Shown piece by piece: positions 1 through 5,135 of a stretch of DNA of 6,047 nucleotides. The stretch is from the NCBI GenBank assembly GCA_027019845.1, contig JALUWE010000544.1, forward strand, positions 1 to 6,047, given 5' to 3'. The notes beneath the pieces were generated by a model. That model was not told where the DNA came from and searched no databases. It saw only the letters and a program-made list of their open reading frames with translations. The stretch comes from Anaerolineales bacterium (GTDB lineage: Bacteria > Chloroflexota > Anaerolineae > Anaerolineales > JABWBV01). Numbering within the stretch: the first letter of the stretch is position 1; every line of letters starts with the position of its first letter. A program made the position numbers and the translations under genes.

Positions 1-36
1 GCCCGCGCAGATTTGTGCATCCTCAATATCCAGTAA
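1..36 (+). CDS. Possible 3' end of an upstream gene (old-yellow-enzyme-like tail), interrupted by repeats
   Basis: Frame 1 reads ARADLCIL then NIQ and a TAA stop at 34-36. The stretch RADLC followed by a hydrophobic residue recalls the 'GRADLCALARPHL' region near the C-terminus of old-yellow-enzyme domains, including the reductase half of bifunctional salicylyl-CoA 5-hydroxylase/2-aminobenzoyl-CoA monooxygenase-reductase proteins (recalled, not searched). Such genes often neighbour the ligase, RidA, dehydrogenase and crotonase genes seen here. The reading frame enters the 7-bp repeat tract at about position 23 and stops, so if the identification is right roughly the last 40 residues of the domain are missing. 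Only eight residues support this, so it could be chance or an unrelated gene end. Confidence 0.3.
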   Translation, partial: ARADLCILNIQ

Positions 37-134
37 CCAATATCCAGTAACCAGTATACAGTGTTCAGTGGTCAGTATACTGAAAACTGAACACTGACCA
101 CTGAACACTGAACACTGAACACTGAACACTGAAA
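23..134. repeat. 7-bp tandem repeat leader with inverted halves
   Basis: The whole gap before the crotonase gene is built from degenerate heptamers. On the left they read CCAGTAA, CCAATAT, CCAGTAA, CCAGTAT (30-57), then TGTTCAG and TGGTCAG (62-75). From 80 the orientation flips to CTGAAAA, CTGAACA, CTGACCA, then four CTGAACA copies (101-128) and a last unit CTGAAAG that runs into the ribosome binding site. The register slips by one base between the left and right halves. The array ends less than 10 bases before the start codon at 143, so it forms the 5' leader of that gene. Confidence 0.9.
59..110. repeat. 18-bp perfect inverted repeat in the crotonase leader
   Basis: Bases 59-76 (CAGTGTTCAGTGGTCAGT) are the exact reverse complement of 93-110, with a 16-base loop between. 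A smaller palindrome, CAGTATACTG, sits at 73-82. The right arm consists of heptamer units and could pair in other registers with the following copies. In RNA this would form a stable stem-loop about 30 bases upstream of the start codon. It has no T-run and so is not an ordinary intrinsic terminator. A role as a leader structure is inference. Confidence 0.75.
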
Positions 135-137
135 GGA
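132..137 (+). promoter_or_regulatory. Ribosome binding site of the crotonase gene
   Basis: AAAGGA lies five bases before the ATG at 143 and overlaps the last degenerate heptamer. It fixes the start codon and shows that the repeat array abuts the translation signal. Confidence 0.7.
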
Positions 138-142
138 ACCCC

Positions 143-934
143 ATGTCCTACGACTTTCTCTACGACGTACACGAAGGCGTCGCCACCATCACCTTCAACC
201 GCCCCGAGGTGCTCAACGCCCTCACCTTCGACATCTACGCCCAATACCGCGACCTGATGCACGACCTGCGCTTCGACGAGGCGGTCAAAGCAGTCGTGCT
301 GACCGGCGCGGGCCGCGCCTTCTGCTCCGGCGGCGACGTGTTCGAGATCATCGAACCCCTGCTCGAACGCGACGTCAAAGGCCACCTGGAATTCACCCGC
401 ATGACCGGCGCCACCGTCCACAACATGCTCACCCTCGAAAAGCCGATCATCGCCGCGGTCAACGGCATGGCTGCCGGCGCGGGCGCGGTGATCGCCCTGG
501 CCTGTGACCTGCGCCTGGCCTCCGAAAACGCCCGCTTCGCCTTCCTGTTCACCAAAGTCGGCCTGACCGGCGCGGACATGGGTGCGGCCTACCTGCTGCC
601 CCGCGTGGTCGGCATGGGGCGCGCCCTGGAAATCCTCTACTTCGGCGACACCCTGGACGCGGCCACCGCAGAGCGTTACGGCCTGGTCAACCGCGTGCTG
701 CCGCCCGAACGGCTGCTGCCCGCCGCGCAGGAGTGGGCCGCCCGCCTGGCCAACGGCCCCACCCAGGCCATCGGCATGACCAAGCGCATGGTGCAAAACG
801 AATGGCACATGGACCTGATCTCCGCCATCGAATCCGAAGCCCAGGCGCAGGCCCTGATGCTGATGGGCGAAGACCACCGCATTTTCTACGAGGCCTTCCG
901 GGATAAGACCAAGCCGGAGTTTGTGGGGAGGTAA
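143..934 (+). CDS. Crotonase-fold enzyme (enoyl-CoA hydratase/isomerase family)
   Basis: This 263-residue cytoplasmic protein has the usual length and order of a crotonase subunit: N-terminal beta strands with [10 protein letters not shown] (18-27), the first oxyanion-hole loop AFCSGGD (59-65), the second at NGMAAGAG (107-114), then [18 protein letters not shown] (140-157) and the C-terminal helical lid. Family members act on acyl-CoA thioesters by stabilising an enolate. Aligned by eye to rat mitochondrial enoyl-CoA hydratase, the two catalytic glutamates (144 and 164) correspond to Val116 and Phe136, so ordinary hydratase chemistry is doubtful. Asp145 falls where 4-chlorobenzoyl-CoA dehalogenase carries its nucleophilic aspartate. 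The most likely job is conversion of a ring-derived CoA ester made by the nearby ligase and dehydrogenase. Hydratase, isomerase, hydrolase and ring-cleaving activities all remain possible. The family call is firm and the reaction is not. Confidence 0.9.
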   Translation: MSYDFLYDVHEGVATITFNRPEVLNALTFDIYAQYRDLMHDLRFDEAVKAVVLTGAGRAFCSGGDVFEIIEPLLERDVKGHLEFTRMTGATVHNMLTLEKPIIAAVNGMAAGAGAVIALACDLRLASENARFAFLFTKVGLTGADMGAAYLLPRVVGMGRALEILYFGDTLDAATAERYGLVNRVLPPERLLPAAQEWAARLANGPTQAIGMTKRMVQNEWHMDLISAIESEAQAQALMLMGEDHRIFYEAFRDKTKPEFVGR

Positions 935-951
935 TTGAGTGATTGGAAATT

Positions 952-1012
952 CCCAATTACCCAATTACCCAATTACCCAATTACCCAATTACCCAATTAC
1001 CCAATTACCAAT
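952..1012. repeat. 8-bp tandem array, unit CCCAATTA
   Basis: Seven perfect copies of CCCAATTA run from 952 to 1007, with a partial copy after. The preceding bases from the stop codon (TAATTG, GATTGG at 932-946) are diverged copies in the opposite sense, and ATTGG at 942-946 can pair with CCAAT at 953-957. Eight is not a multiple of three, so translation across the array cycles through all frames every 24 bases and yields an NYPITQLP-type repeat. This explains the misleading open frames here. I see no gene in 935-1092. Confidence 0.95.
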
Positions 1013-1015
1013 ACC

Positions 1016-1061
1016 CATCCTTCGACTACAGGCTCGCTCCGCTCCCCTTCCGCTCAGGATG
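1016..1061. repeat. Non-repetitive interruption bounded by CATCCT/AGGATG
   Basis: The 8-bp array is split by about 46 bases of different, GC-richer sequence that begins CATCCTTCGACT and ends CCGCTCAGGATG, giving a 6-bp terminal inverted repeat. It resembles short 'CTTCGACT...CGCTCAGGA' intergenic elements I recall from other environmental genomes. That memory is unverified. It may be a small dispersed repeat inserted into the array. Confidence 0.35.
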
Positions 1062-1066
1062 TAATA

Positions 1067-1085
1067 CCCAATTACCCAATTACCC
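1067..1085. repeat. Second block of the CCCAATTA array
   Basis: Two further perfect copies (1067-1074 and 1075-1082) and a partial CCC follow the interruption and stop eight bases before the ridA-like start codon. The block is the continuation of the 952-1012 array. Confidence 0.9.
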
Positions 1086-1092
1086 GATCATC

Positions 1093-1506
1093 ATGCAAAA
1101 ACACATCCTCACCCCCTCCTCCCTCCCCGCGCCGCGTGGCTACAACCACGGCATCCTGACCGAAGGCGGGCGAATCTTATGGCTGGCCGGGCAGGACGCC
1201 AGCGACGCAAACGGCAACATCACCGCGCCCGGCGACATGGTCGCCCAGTTCGAGCAGGTGCTGCGCAACTTGCAGGCCGTGGTCGCAGAAGCGGGCGGCA
1301 CCATGCAAGACATTGTGAAGCTGAACATCTTCACCACCGACCGCGGCCTGTACAAGGCCAACTTGAAAGCCCTGGGCAAAGTGATGCGCGCCTATTTCGA
1401 CGGCTATTACCCCGCGATGGCCTTATTCGAGGTCAAGAGCCTGTTCCAGGATCACGCCCTCATCGAGATGGAGGGGGTGGCGGTGGTAAAATCTTCTCCA
1501 GATTGA
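1093..1506 (+). CDS. RidA/YjgF/YER057c/UK114-family protein
   Basis: The 137-residue product has the full length of a Rid domain, a small cytoplasmic trimer that binds enamine/imine intermediates. Visible hallmarks are YNHGI (17-21), a strand ending in LAGQ (31-34), the helix FEQVLRNLQAVVAEAGGTMQDIVKLNIF (53-80), YYPAMALFEV (105-114) and the terminal IEMEGVAVV strand (124-132). In RidA proper an arginine after the VEVA strand (E. coli Arg105) hydrolyses 2-aminoacrylate. By-eye alignment puts Ser116 there, so this is more likely a Rid subfamily without classical deaminase activity. ATG 1093 is chosen because family similarity begins just after it. The in-frame ATG at 943 would add 50 residues translated from repeats. 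No Shine-Dalgarno precedes 1093, since the array abuts it. Between a crotonase and an aryl-CoA ligase, a role in hydrolysing an amino-substituted CoA intermediate is plausible but inferred. Confidence 0.9.
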   Translation: MQKHILTPSSLPAPRGYNHGILTEGGRILWLAGQDASDANGNITAPGDMVAQFEQVLRNLQAVVAEAGGTMQDIVKLNIFTTDRGLYKANLKALGKVMRAYFDGYYPAMALFEVKSLFQDHALIEMEGVAVVKSSPD

Positions 1507-1534
1507 GAGCGTGACTTGGTTTGTGTTGTTACCC

Positions 1535-1538
1535 GGAG
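1535..1538 (+). promoter_or_regulatory. Ribosome binding site that selects the ATG at 1544
   Basis: GGAG lies five bases upstream of ATG 1544. It favours this start over the in-frame GTG at 1511, whose extra residues MTWFVLLPGDE do not belong to a ribbon-helix-helix fold and which has no comparable site. Confidence 0.6.
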
Positions 1539-1543
1539 ATGAA

Positions 1544-1915
1544 ATGCCCACCATAACCATAGACCCCGATCTGTATAAACGTATCGAATCGATTGCCAGG
1601 CGAGAACACGCCTCTCTTCCCCAAATGCTTGAAACGGCTCTTCGTCGTTACATTTGGGAACTGGATCGCCGCAAAATCTCCGAAGAGGCTGCCGCGTACC
1701 GTCACCAGCACGCAACTTTGAAAAAAAACTACCTCGGAGAGTACATCGCCATGCGGGACGGCGAAGTTGTGGATCACGATCGTGATTTTCATGCCTTGCG
1801 CCAGCGAGTACGCCAAAAATTTCAGCATATTCCTGTCATGATCACGCTGGTTGGAGACTCGCCCGAACAGATCATTTCCCGCCGCGGTTTTCGTGTGGAG
1901 AAATCGACAAAGTGA
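1544..1915 (+). CDS. Ribbon-helix-helix plus DUF5678-like protein (antitoxin-like)
   Basis: The 123-residue protein begins with a likely MetJ/Arc/CopG-type ribbon-helix-helix: a short beta strand TITID (3-7), helix DLYKRIESIARREH, a turn, and helix SLPQMLETALRRYIWELDRR. A charged linker leads to a second part, LGEYIAMRDGEVVDHDRD (about 64-81) and a following helix and strand ending MITLV, which resembles DUF5678 from memory. Dimeric RHH domains bind operator DNA, often their own, as antitoxins do. Its stop overlaps the GTG start of the retropepsin-like gene (GTGA, 1912-1915), so the pair is probably co-translated. Base composition is about 53% GC in a counted 60-base sample (1681-1740), lower than the flanking catabolic genes. 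An A8 run lies at 1721-1728. This could be a regulator of the pair, an antitoxin-like factor, or a plain RHH protein of unknown role. Confidence 0.65.
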   Translation: MPTITIDPDLYKRIESIARREHASLPQMLETALRRYIWELDRRKISEEAAAYRHQHATLKKNYLGEYIAMRDGEVVDHDRDFHALRQRVRQKFQHIPVMITLVGDSPEQIISRRGFRVEKSTK

Positions 1916-2169
1916 AGTATCCTTATAATCTTGAATACGATCCCCCCTTTCCGGCAATACCGATTGAGATTATTAGTGAGGAGACAGGGCTGTCCATACA
2001 CGTTGAAAGCGCGCTTGTAGACACCGGAGCAGATGGCACCCTCGTCCCTATTGGATTGTTACAGGATATTCTCACACCAGCGTTGACAGATGGCAAAATT
2101 CGCAGCCATTGGGGAGAATGGCGTAGAGTGCAAATCTTTGCGGTGGATATTCGGATAGAAGTCCAATGA
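1912..2169 (+). CDS. Retropepsin-like aspartic protease fragment (clan AA), probably C-terminally truncated
   Basis: The 85-residue product carries the retropepsin active-site signature ALVDTGADGTLVP (34-46), with Asp37-Thr38-Gly39 as the catalytic triplet, preceded by a PYNLEYDPPFPAIPIEI strand pair typical of small bacterial clan AA proteases. It then shows a flap-like part, RSHWGEWRRVQIFAVDI (64-80). Full-length relatives, as I recall them, are about 110-130 residues and end with a hydrophobic-hydrophobic-Gly-Arg-Asp/Asn motif and a final strand. Both are absent. The frame ends in TGA overlapping the ATG of the acyl-CoA dehydrogenase (ATGA, 2166-2169). GC is about 42-43% in two counted 60-base samples (1921-1980, 2041-2100). 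It starts with GTG, with GGAG at 1897-1900 upstream. It may be an inactive remnant, or a short peptide kept for translational coupling. Confidence 0.7.
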   Translation: MKYPYNLEYDPPFPAIPIEIISEETGLSIHVESALVDTGADGTLVPIGLLQDILTPALTDGKIRSHWGEWRRVQIFAVDIRIEVQ

Positions 2170-3317
2170 ACTTCTCCCTCACCCCCTCCCAGCTCGAAAT
2201 CCAAACCCGTGCCCGCCAGTTCGCCCGCGAAGAAGTCGCGCCCCTGGCGCGCCAGGCCGACGAGACCGGCGTCTTTCCCCTGCACCTCGTCAAACGCATG
2301 GGCGAGTTGGGTTTCCTGGCCGGGACGATTGACCCGGCGTATGGCGGCTCCGGCATGGATTACCTGAGCTACACCTTGATCTCCGAAGAGTTGGGCTGGG
2401 CCGACTCCTCGGTGCGCGGTTTCCTGGCCGTACACGGCTCCCTGGTCAGCCTGTGCATCAACGATTGGGGCACGGAAGCGCAAAAACAACGTTACCTGCC
2501 CCGGCTGGCCTCCGGCGAGATGATCGGCTGCTACTGCCTGACCGAGCCGAACGCAGGATCGGACGCGGCCAGCCTGGAGACCACCGCCACCCCCGATGGG
2601 GACGGGTATGTGCTCAACGGCGAGAAAATCTGGATCACCAACGGCGGCCTCGCGCATCTGGCCATCGTGTTCGCCACCCTCGACCGCGCCAAGCGGCACA
2701 AGGGCATCTGCGCTTTCCTGGTCGAGACCGCTTCCCCCGGCTTCATCCGCCAGCCCATGCCCGGAAAAGAACTCGGACACCGCGCCGCGGACCACGCGCA
2801 CATCCGCTTCGAGAACCTGCGCGTGCCCAAAAGCGCGTTGCTGGGCGCGGAAGGGGAGGGCTTCAAGGTCGCCATGTCCGCGCTGGACCACGGGCGGCTG
2901 GGGGTGGCTGCCGGCGCGGTGGGGGTCGCGCAGGCCTGCCTGGACGCGTGCGTGGACTTTGCGCGCACCCGCCGCCAGTTCGGAAAGCGCATCGGCGATT
3001 TTCAGATGATCCAGGCCGTGATCGCGGACATGGCCGCCGAGATCGAAGCCGCCCGGATGCTGGTCTACAAAGCGGCCTGGATGAAGGAACAGGGACTGCC
3101 TACCACCCGCCAGACCTCGATGGCCAAACTGTACGCCACCGAAATCGCGGTCAAAGCCGCCTCCGAAGCGGTCTTGCTGCACGGCGGCCGCGGCTACAGC
3201 AGCCAGTACCCCGTCGAGCGTCACTACCGCGACATCAAGGGGTTACAGATTTACGAAGGCACTTCTCACATCCAACGCATCGTCATCGCCCGGGATGTGA
3301 TCGGGAAAGAAAGTTGA
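2166..3317 (+). CDS. Acyl-CoA dehydrogenase
   Basis: This 383-residue flavoenzyme matches the length of short/medium-chain acyl-CoA dehydrogenases, which form an alpha,beta double bond and pass electrons through FAD to electron-transfer flavoprotein. Domain order is helical N-terminus (1-115), beta domain with CYCLTEPNAGSD (122-133) and WITNG (156-160), then the C-terminal helical domain with DHGRLGVAAG (241-250), RRQFGKRIGDFQ (269-280), LHGGRGY (338-344) and YEGTSHIQR (363-371). Glu364 in the last motif is the expected catalytic base. The ATG at 2166 fits the family N-terminus. It has only a weak upstream purine stretch and overlaps the previous stop, so translation may depend on coupling. 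Third-position GC is very high (50 of 60 bases are G or C in 2881-2940). Substrate is unknown. A cyclic or aryl-derived acyl-CoA is suggested by the adjacent ligase. Confidence 0.95.
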   Translation: MNFSLTPSQLEIQTRARQFAREEVAPLARQADETGVFPLHLVKRMGELGFLAGTIDPAYGGSGMDYLSYTLISEELGWADSSVRGFLAVHGSLVSLCINDWGTEAQKQRYLPRLASGEMIGCYCLTEPNAGSDAASLETTATPDGDGYVLNGEKIWITNGGLAHLAIVFATLDRAKRHKGICAFLVETASPGFIRQPMPGKELGHRAADHAHIRFENLRVPKSALLGAEGEGFKVAMSALDHGRLGVAAGAVGVAQACLDACVDFARTRRQFGKRIGDFQMIQAVIADMAAEIEAARMLVYKAAWMKEQGLPTTRQTSMAKLYATEIAVKAASEAVLLHGGRGYSSQYPVERHYRDIKGLQIYEGTSHIQRIVIARDVIGKES

Positions 3318-3332
3318 TCCCTGATCCCTCCT

Positions 3333-3422
3333 CCCCTACCCCTACCCCTATCCCTATCCCTATCCCTATCCCTATCCCTATCTCTATCTCTATCTCTATC
3401 TCTATCTCTATCTCTATCTCTA
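3333..3422. repeat. 6-bp tandem array drifting from CCCCTA to TCCCTA to TCTCTA
   Basis: Fifteen hexamers in perfect register occur in three ordered blocks: three CCCCTA (3333-3350), five TCCCTA (3351-3380) and seven TCTCTA (3381-3422). The + strand has no G from 3324 to 3428. The left eight units give eight C-runs of three or more separated by two or three bases, so the - strand is a textbook G-quadruplex candidate and the + strand an i-motif candidate. The array occupies most of the 148-base gap between the dehydrogenase and the ligase. No gene is supported here. Confidence 0.95.
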
Positions 3423-3455
3423 TCTCTCGTCCCTATCCCCTCTAGTCTCTAGCCC

Positions 3456-3459
3456 GGAG
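3456..3459 (+). promoter_or_regulatory. Ribosome binding site of the ligase gene
   Basis: GGAG lies six bases before ATG 3466 and supports that start. It is preceded by pyrimidine-rich sequence continuing from the repeat array. Confidence 0.65.
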
Positions 3460-3465
3460 TTCCCT

Positions 3466-5013
3466 ATGAAAGCATCCGACCTCCCCCTCTACTACAATGC
3501 CGTAAACATCCTCGAACACAACCTGGACGAACGCGCCGGCAAAACCGCACTCTTCAGCCGGGAGCGCACTCTCACCTTTCAGCAAATCGCCAGCGAGGCC
3601 AACCAGGTGGGCAACGCTCTCAGAGCTATGGACGTGCGCATGGGCGAATACGTCGGCCTGCTCTCGCTGGACGTGCCCGAATGGGTCACGGTGTTCTTCG
3701 GCACGCTTAAGGTGGGCGCCATCCACGTCGGTATGAACACCCTGCTGACCGCGCCGGAGTACGAATTCATGTTGCGAGACAGCCGGATGCGGGTACTGGT
3801 GGTTCACCAGGCCCTGCTGCCGGTGGTCCAACCCATCCTGGCAGACCAGCCCTTCCTCGAGCACGTGATCGTGATCGGCGAGGCCCCCGAGGGGATGACC
3901 GCTTACACGGACTGGATCGCGGACCAGCCAACCACCCTGGAGGCCGCGCCCACCCACCGCGAAGACATCGCCACCCTGAACTACTCCAGCGGCACCACCG
4001 GCGAACCCAAAGGCATCCCCCACGCGCACAAAGACCTGGTGCTCACCGCGCAGCTGTGGGGCAAAAACGTGCTCGGCCTGACCGAGAACGACCGCACCTT
4101 CGCAGGCGCAAAACTGTTCTTCACCTTCGGCACAGGCGGCAACCTGCTCTTCCCCTACCACGTTGGGGCCAGCAACGTGCTCTTCTCCGGCTCCCCGCGC
4201 GTCGCCACCAACATCCTGGAGATGGTGGACGAATTCAAACCCACCATCCTGTACAACTCCCCGACCGGCTACGCTATGGCCATGGCGGTGGAAAACTTCA
4301 CCCAGAAATACGACCTGTCCTCCCTGCGGCTGTGCGTCTCCGCGGGGGAAGCCTTGCCCGAACCGATCTGGCATGAGTGGAAGCAGAAAACCGGCCTGGA
4401 CATCATCGACGGCATCGGCTCCACCGAGGCCTACCACATCTTCATCTCCAACCGCCCCGGCGACATCCGGCCCGGCGCCAGCGGCAAACCCGTACCGGGC
4501 TACAAAGTCCGGCTGGTGGACGAGGACTTCAACGACGTGCCCCAGGGCGAGATCGGCAACCTGCTGGTCAACGGCGAAACCGTGGCCCTCTCCTACCTGC
4601 ACCAGTACGAAAAGAGCCGCAAGACCTTCCTGGGCGAATGGCTGTTCACCGGCGACAAGTATTACCAGGACGAGGACGGCTATTACCACCACGCCGGACG
4701 CTCGGACGACATGCTCAAAGTGGGCGGCATCTGGGTCTCGCCGATGGAGGTGGAAGCCACCCTCATGCGCCATCCCGCGGTGCTGCAATGCGCGGTGGTG
4801 GGCAAGACCGATGCCTCCAACCTGGTCAAACCCAAAGCCTTCGTCATCCTGAACGAGGGTTACACCGCCTCCGACGAGCTGGCGAGCGAGCTGATTGAAT
4901 TTTGCCGGGAAAACATGGCCGGATACAAACGCCCCCGCTGGGTCGAGTTCGTGGATTCCCTTCCCCAAACCGCAACCGGGAAGATTCAACGCTATAAGCT
5001 GCGCGGGAGGTGA
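3466..5013 (+). CDS. Benzoate-CoA ligase family protein (aryl/acyl-CoA synthetase)
   Basis: The 515-residue cytoplasmic enzyme belongs to the adenylate-forming (ANL) superfamily: it activates a carboxylic acid with ATP and transfers it to CoA. Motifs in order are the P-loop YSSGTTGEPKG (173-183), VSAGEALPEPIW (291-302), GIGSTE (316-321), TGDKYY with Asp397 (395-400), the hinge GRSDDMLKVGG (411-421) and the C-terminal TATGKIQRYKLR (502-513), where Lys506 is the likely adenylation lysine. The length and stretches such as LWGKNVLGL, AKLFF, LRLCVSAGEALP and FISNRPGDIRPG resemble benzoate- and 2-aminobenzoate-CoA ligases as I recall them, more than long-chain acyl-CoA synthetases. It is the last gene of the + strand operon and precedes a strong terminator. 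Substrate could be benzoate, 2-aminobenzoate or another small aryl or cyclic acid. The family call is firm and the substrate is inferred. Confidence 0.92.
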   Translation: MKASDLPLYYNAVNILEHNLDERAGKTALFSRERTLTFQQIASEANQVGNALRAMDVRMGEYVGLLSLDVPEWVTVFFGTLKVGAIHVGMNTLLTAPEYEFMLRDSRMRVLVVHQALLPVVQPILADQPFLEHVIVIGEAPEGMTAYTDWIADQPTTLEAAPTHREDIATLNYSSGTTGEPKGIPHAHKDLVLTAQLWGKNVLGLTENDRTFAGAKLFFTFGTGGNLLFPYHVGASNVLFSGSPRVATNILEMVDEFKPTILYNSPTGYAMAMAVENFTQKYDLSSLRLCVSAGEALPEPIWHEWKQKTGLDIIDGIGSTEAYHIFISNRPGDIRPGASGKPVPGYKVRLVDEDFNDVPQGEIGNLLVNGETVALSYLHQYEKSRKTFLGEWLFTGDKYYQDEDGYYHHAGRSDDMLKVGGIWVSPMEVEATLMRHPAVLQCAVVGKTDASNLVKPKAFVILNEGYTASDELASELIEFCRENMAGYKRPRWVEFVDSLPQTATGKIQRYKLRGR

Positions 5014-5021
5014 GGCAGCAA

Positions 5022-5046
5022 GGTGGCGGGAATACCCCCCGCTACC
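5022..5046 (+). other. Stem-loop upstream of the operon terminator
   Basis: GGTGGCGGG (5022-5030) pairs with CCCGCTACC (5038-5046), nine pairs with one G-U and a seven-base loop, starting nine bases after the ligase stop. No T-run follows, so on its own it is not a terminator. It could protect the transcript 3' end. Confidence 0.5.
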
Positions 5047-5058
5047 CTGGATACATGC

Positions 5059-5090
5059 AACGCCCCGAGGACGATCCCTCGGGGCGTTTT
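5059..5090 (+). terminator. Intrinsic terminator of the catabolic operon
   Basis: AACGCCCCGAGG (5059-5070) and CCTCGGGGCGTT (5077-5088) form a perfect 12-bp stem with a six-base loop, and the right arm runs into TTTT (5087-5090). It lies 45 bases after the ligase stop codon. On the - strand the stem is followed by only TT, so termination of the convergent small gene, whose stop is at 5136, would be weaker, though it may still be partly bidirectional. Confidence 0.88.
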
Positions 5091-5135
5091 CGCTTCCGCG
5101 CAGAAGTTCAACTTCTCGACAAAACCACCCCCCGC

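Noticed and set aside
76..81. TATACT as a -10 box for the crotonase gene
   Set aside because: It is part of the repeat palindrome and has no -35-like sequence at suitable spacing. A promoter here cannot be supported.
23..134. CRISPR array at any of the four repeat tracts
   Set aside because: Units are 6-9 bp, directly adjacent and without unique spacers, and there are no cas genes.
65..964. Antisense open frame across the crotonase gene and both flanking repeats
   Set aside because: Its ends are translated repeat units and its core mirrors the crotonase.
943..1092. N-terminal extension of the RidA-family protein from ATG 943
   Set aside because: The 50 extra residues are NYPITQLP-type translations of the 8-bp array and the family fold begins after ATG 1093.
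1723..1785. Slippery heptamer A AAA AAC in the RHH gene, in the right phase for -1 frameshifting toward the frame of the retropepsin-like gene, as at retroviral gag-pro junctions
   Set aside because: The -1 frame meets TGA at 1783-1785, well before the retropepsin-like start, so no fusion can form. The GTGA overlap already explains coupling. The A8 run may still be a mutation hot spot.
1924..1929. TATAAT as a -10 promoter box
   Set aside because: It lies inside the retropepsin-like coding region, and the nearest -35-like TCGACA (1904-1909) is only 14 bases away.
1923..3224. Antisense open frame (about 433 codons) opposite the dehydrogenase and retropepsin-like gene
   Set aside because: It is a shadow of the dehydrogenase codon pattern, spans two unrelated + strand genes and has no recognisable domain.
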